A stretch of DNA of 7,140 bases from an uncultured Candidatus Peregrinibacteria bacterium. Its GTDB lineage: Bacteria; Patescibacteriota; Gracilibacteria; CAIRYL01. Positions within the stretch are counted from its first letter, which is position 1. Each line of letters opens with the position of its first letter. The stretch lies in the NCBI GenBank assembly GCA_903882825.1, contig CAIRYL010000077.1, forward strand, positions 1 through 7,140, written 5' to 3'. The notes under the pieces were generated by a model, which saw nothing but the letters and a program-made list of their open reading frames with translations, was not told the origin of the DNA and did not search any database. The position numbers were made by a program, and so were the translations under genes. Shown here piece after piece: positions 6,027 through 7,140 of this stretch.

Positions 6027-6395
6027 TTATTCCCAAATATGAAGCCAAACCCCCCAATAATGGACCACCACATACAAAAACAAAATATATCCCAAAATAC
6101 CAGTTATAAAAACAATCAGTACCGTATTTATTATAACATTTACATTTCTTTTTACCGCATTAAAGGTACAAATATTTTTTGATTTCCGAAAATACAGTAC
6201 TACCGCCACTATCATGCTTACGAGTCCTGCGATTCTAAAATACCATTTATAACTTCCATACAAAGTGTCTGCCAATGAAGTAGCAAATTCCACACTTACA
6301 AACCCAAAAATAACAATTACAATAGGCGATAAACAGCAGAGTGATGCTATAAAAACTGGAATTCCTGTAATTTTTAAAAGCTCTTTTCCATTCAT
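6027..6395 (-). CDS. Small four-helix membrane protein resembling mercuric transporter MerT
   Basis: 122 residues with hydrophobic segments near 11-33, 53-69 and 87-111, plus a weak one near 34-48. The first helix carries SLCCLSP (Cys20-Cys21), the paired cysteines that in MerT take mercury from the outside. A single cysteine (Cys76, in KSKNICTF) lies in the predicted inner loop, where MerT of Tn501 has two. The conserved-looking DTLYGSYKWYFR and the aromatic C-terminus (HYWGVWLHIW) are not MerT hallmarks, so this may be a distinct related family that handles another thiophilic metal or a thiol. No MerR, MerP or MerA is in view. The ATG at 6395 lies 21 bases after the lipoprotein gene, in a G-poor leader without a Shine-Dalgarno. 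It is 17 bases before msrAB when that gene starts at 6009. Co-transcription with its neighbours is likely. Confidence 0.68.
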   Translation of the reverse strand: MNGKELLKITGIPVFIASLCCLSPIVIVIFGFVSVEFATSLADTLYGSYKWYFRIAGLVSMIVAVVLYFRKSKNICTFNAVKRNVNVIINTVLIVFITGILGYILFLYVVVHYWGVWLHIWE

Positions 6396-6416
6396 ACATA
6401 TTATTTTTCTATTTTT

Positions 6417-7007
6417 TTACAAAATAGTAAACGATTCTACCATTTTCATAATTGTTTTTAAATGAACATCAAAATCATCCACGTCTGCCCCATACATAAG
6501 CGCATACACCTCATCATTTTTTATGGTCCATAATAACAGAGTTCTCACCATATCCGTTTTTTTAGTAACTTTATTTTCTTTTTCTTCTTCGTACACAAAT
6601 TTATATCCTTCGTATCCTGCAAATTTTGTTTTTTCTGAAGTAATAATCGTAATTCCTGGTTTATTTTCCATAATGAGAATCATCGATTTTTCGTATTCTT
6701 CAGGTGTTATAGGTTTTGAAGTATCCGAAATTTTTGAGTTTTGAATCATAAAAATTTCTGCCCCATCGTCTTCATTTTCTTTCGGGGCTACAAACGCCAC
6801 CACTGCACCAAAAAAATTTTCTTGTTTTTGATATTCTTTCGGATATTCCAGTGTAATATTTGCGCTTTCACTGGAATATTCTACAAATTCTTTCGCTATT
6901 TTTTGTTGAAATTCGACAGAATCTTTTTGACTGCCAAATAAGGAACACGCACTTAAGAAAAATGTACAAAAAACAAAGAAATAGGCTGATTTCAGAAAGA
7001 CATTCAT
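6417..7007 (-). CDS. Lipoprotein with PsbP-like domain
   Basis: 196 residues. A lipoprotein signal peptide ends in the lipobox LSAC, with Cys21 as the lipidated residue, so the protein is anchored outside the cytoplasmic membrane. The remainder resembles the PsbP/DUF1795-like alpha-beta fold: ITLEYPKEYQKQ near the start, an AVVAFVAPKE strand pair, FAGYEGYKFVYE in the middle, and a hydrophobic strand then helix at the end (EVYALMYGADVDDFDVHLKTIMKMVESF). Members are widespread small secreted proteins, mostly without known activity. The ATG at 7007 is six bases after the stop of the upstream gene, so it is in the same transcription unit. The leader is T-rich with no Shine-Dalgarno. The lipobox is clear. 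The fold assignment is from pattern only. Confidence 0.75.
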   Translation of the reverse strand: MNVFLKSAYFFVFCTFFLSACSLFGSQKDSVEFQQKIAKEFVEYSSESANITLEYPKEYQKQENFFGAVVAFVAPKENEDDGAEIFMIQNSKISDTSKPITPEEYEKSMILIMENKPGITIITSEKTKFAGYEGYKFVYEEEKENKVTKKTDMVRTLLLWTIKNDEVYALMYGADVDDFDVHLKTIMKMVESFTIL

Positions 7008-7013
7008 AAAAAA

Positions 7014-7140
7014 CTAAGAAAGAGATTGGTAATATTCCAATAATCTTTTTTCGCTATCAAGAATTGGTTTTAATGAAACTTCTTCCACAAGATTCTCTTC
7101 TTCGTTATATCCAAATGGATTATCTAAATCTTTAATAAAG
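7014..7140 (-). CDS. C-terminal end of a bestrophin-like or DUF4239-like membrane protein (partial)
   Basis: Only the last 41 codons and TAG are in view. The peptide contains DLDNPFGYNEEENLVEEV followed by SLKPILDSEKRLLEYYQ. An Asp/Asn-Pro-Phe element near the C-terminus followed by an acidic stretch is typical of bestrophin-type channels and of DUF4239 proteins, but 41 residues cannot settle it. It is the first visible gene of the minus-strand set and sits six bases ahead of the lipoprotein gene. Confidence 0.5.
   Translation of the reverse strand, partial: FIKDLDNPFGYNEEENLVEEVSLKPILDSEKRLLEYYQSLS

Overview
The window is AT-rich DNA, roughly one third G+C by eye, from a bacterium that reads UGA as stop. 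The sigma gene ends in TGA, the repeat-protein gene ends in TGA directly followed by TAA, and the glycine codons inspected are mostly GGA. The low G+C, the GtrA/glycosyltransferase-2 fusion, the scarcity of Shine-Dalgarno sequences and several genes of unknown family suggest a candidate-phyla (Patescibacteria-like, perhaps Peregrinibacteria-type) genome. That placement is inference, with low confidence. The window holds no RNA gene, CRISPR array or insertion sequence that I can see.

Layout: (1) 1-1565, minus: most of an ABC exporter (fused membrane and ATPase domains), cut by the left edge before its H-loop. (2) A divergent intergenic region with back-to-back -10-like hexamers. (3) 1675-2850, plus: a GtrA membrane domain fused to an ALG5/DPM1-type glycosyltransferase. 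(4) 2917-4914, plus: an ECF sigma factor, a three-helix membrane protein overlapping it by four bases (probable anti-sigma factor), and an exported protein built of 50-residue repeats. (5) 4941-4970: a hairpin terminator with A and T tracts, serving both converging transcription units. (6) 4969-7140, minus: a tightly packed set, in transcription order the end of a bestrophin-like or DUF4239-like gene, a PsbP-like lipoprotein, a MerT-like membrane protein and a fused MsrA-MsrB.

The most notable observation is a two-part motif, TGAAAGAAAAT-N12-CGTAT, found twice with identical spacing: just upstream of the sigma gene (2855-2882) and just upstream of the repeat-protein gene (4308-4335). This is the architecture of an ECF promoter (a GAAAG-type -35, 17 bases, a CGTAT -10). 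It implies that the sigma factor drives its own operon and the exported repeat protein, with the membrane protein as the sensor or brake: a small self-contained cell-envelope stress circuit. The same motif fixes translation starts, because it lies inside the longest open frame of the sigma gene and abuts the first ATG of the repeat-protein gene.

The convergent MsrAB / MerT-like / lipoprotein set suggests redox or thiol-metal stress in the cell envelope, but nothing in the sequence links it to the sigma circuit beyond adjacency.
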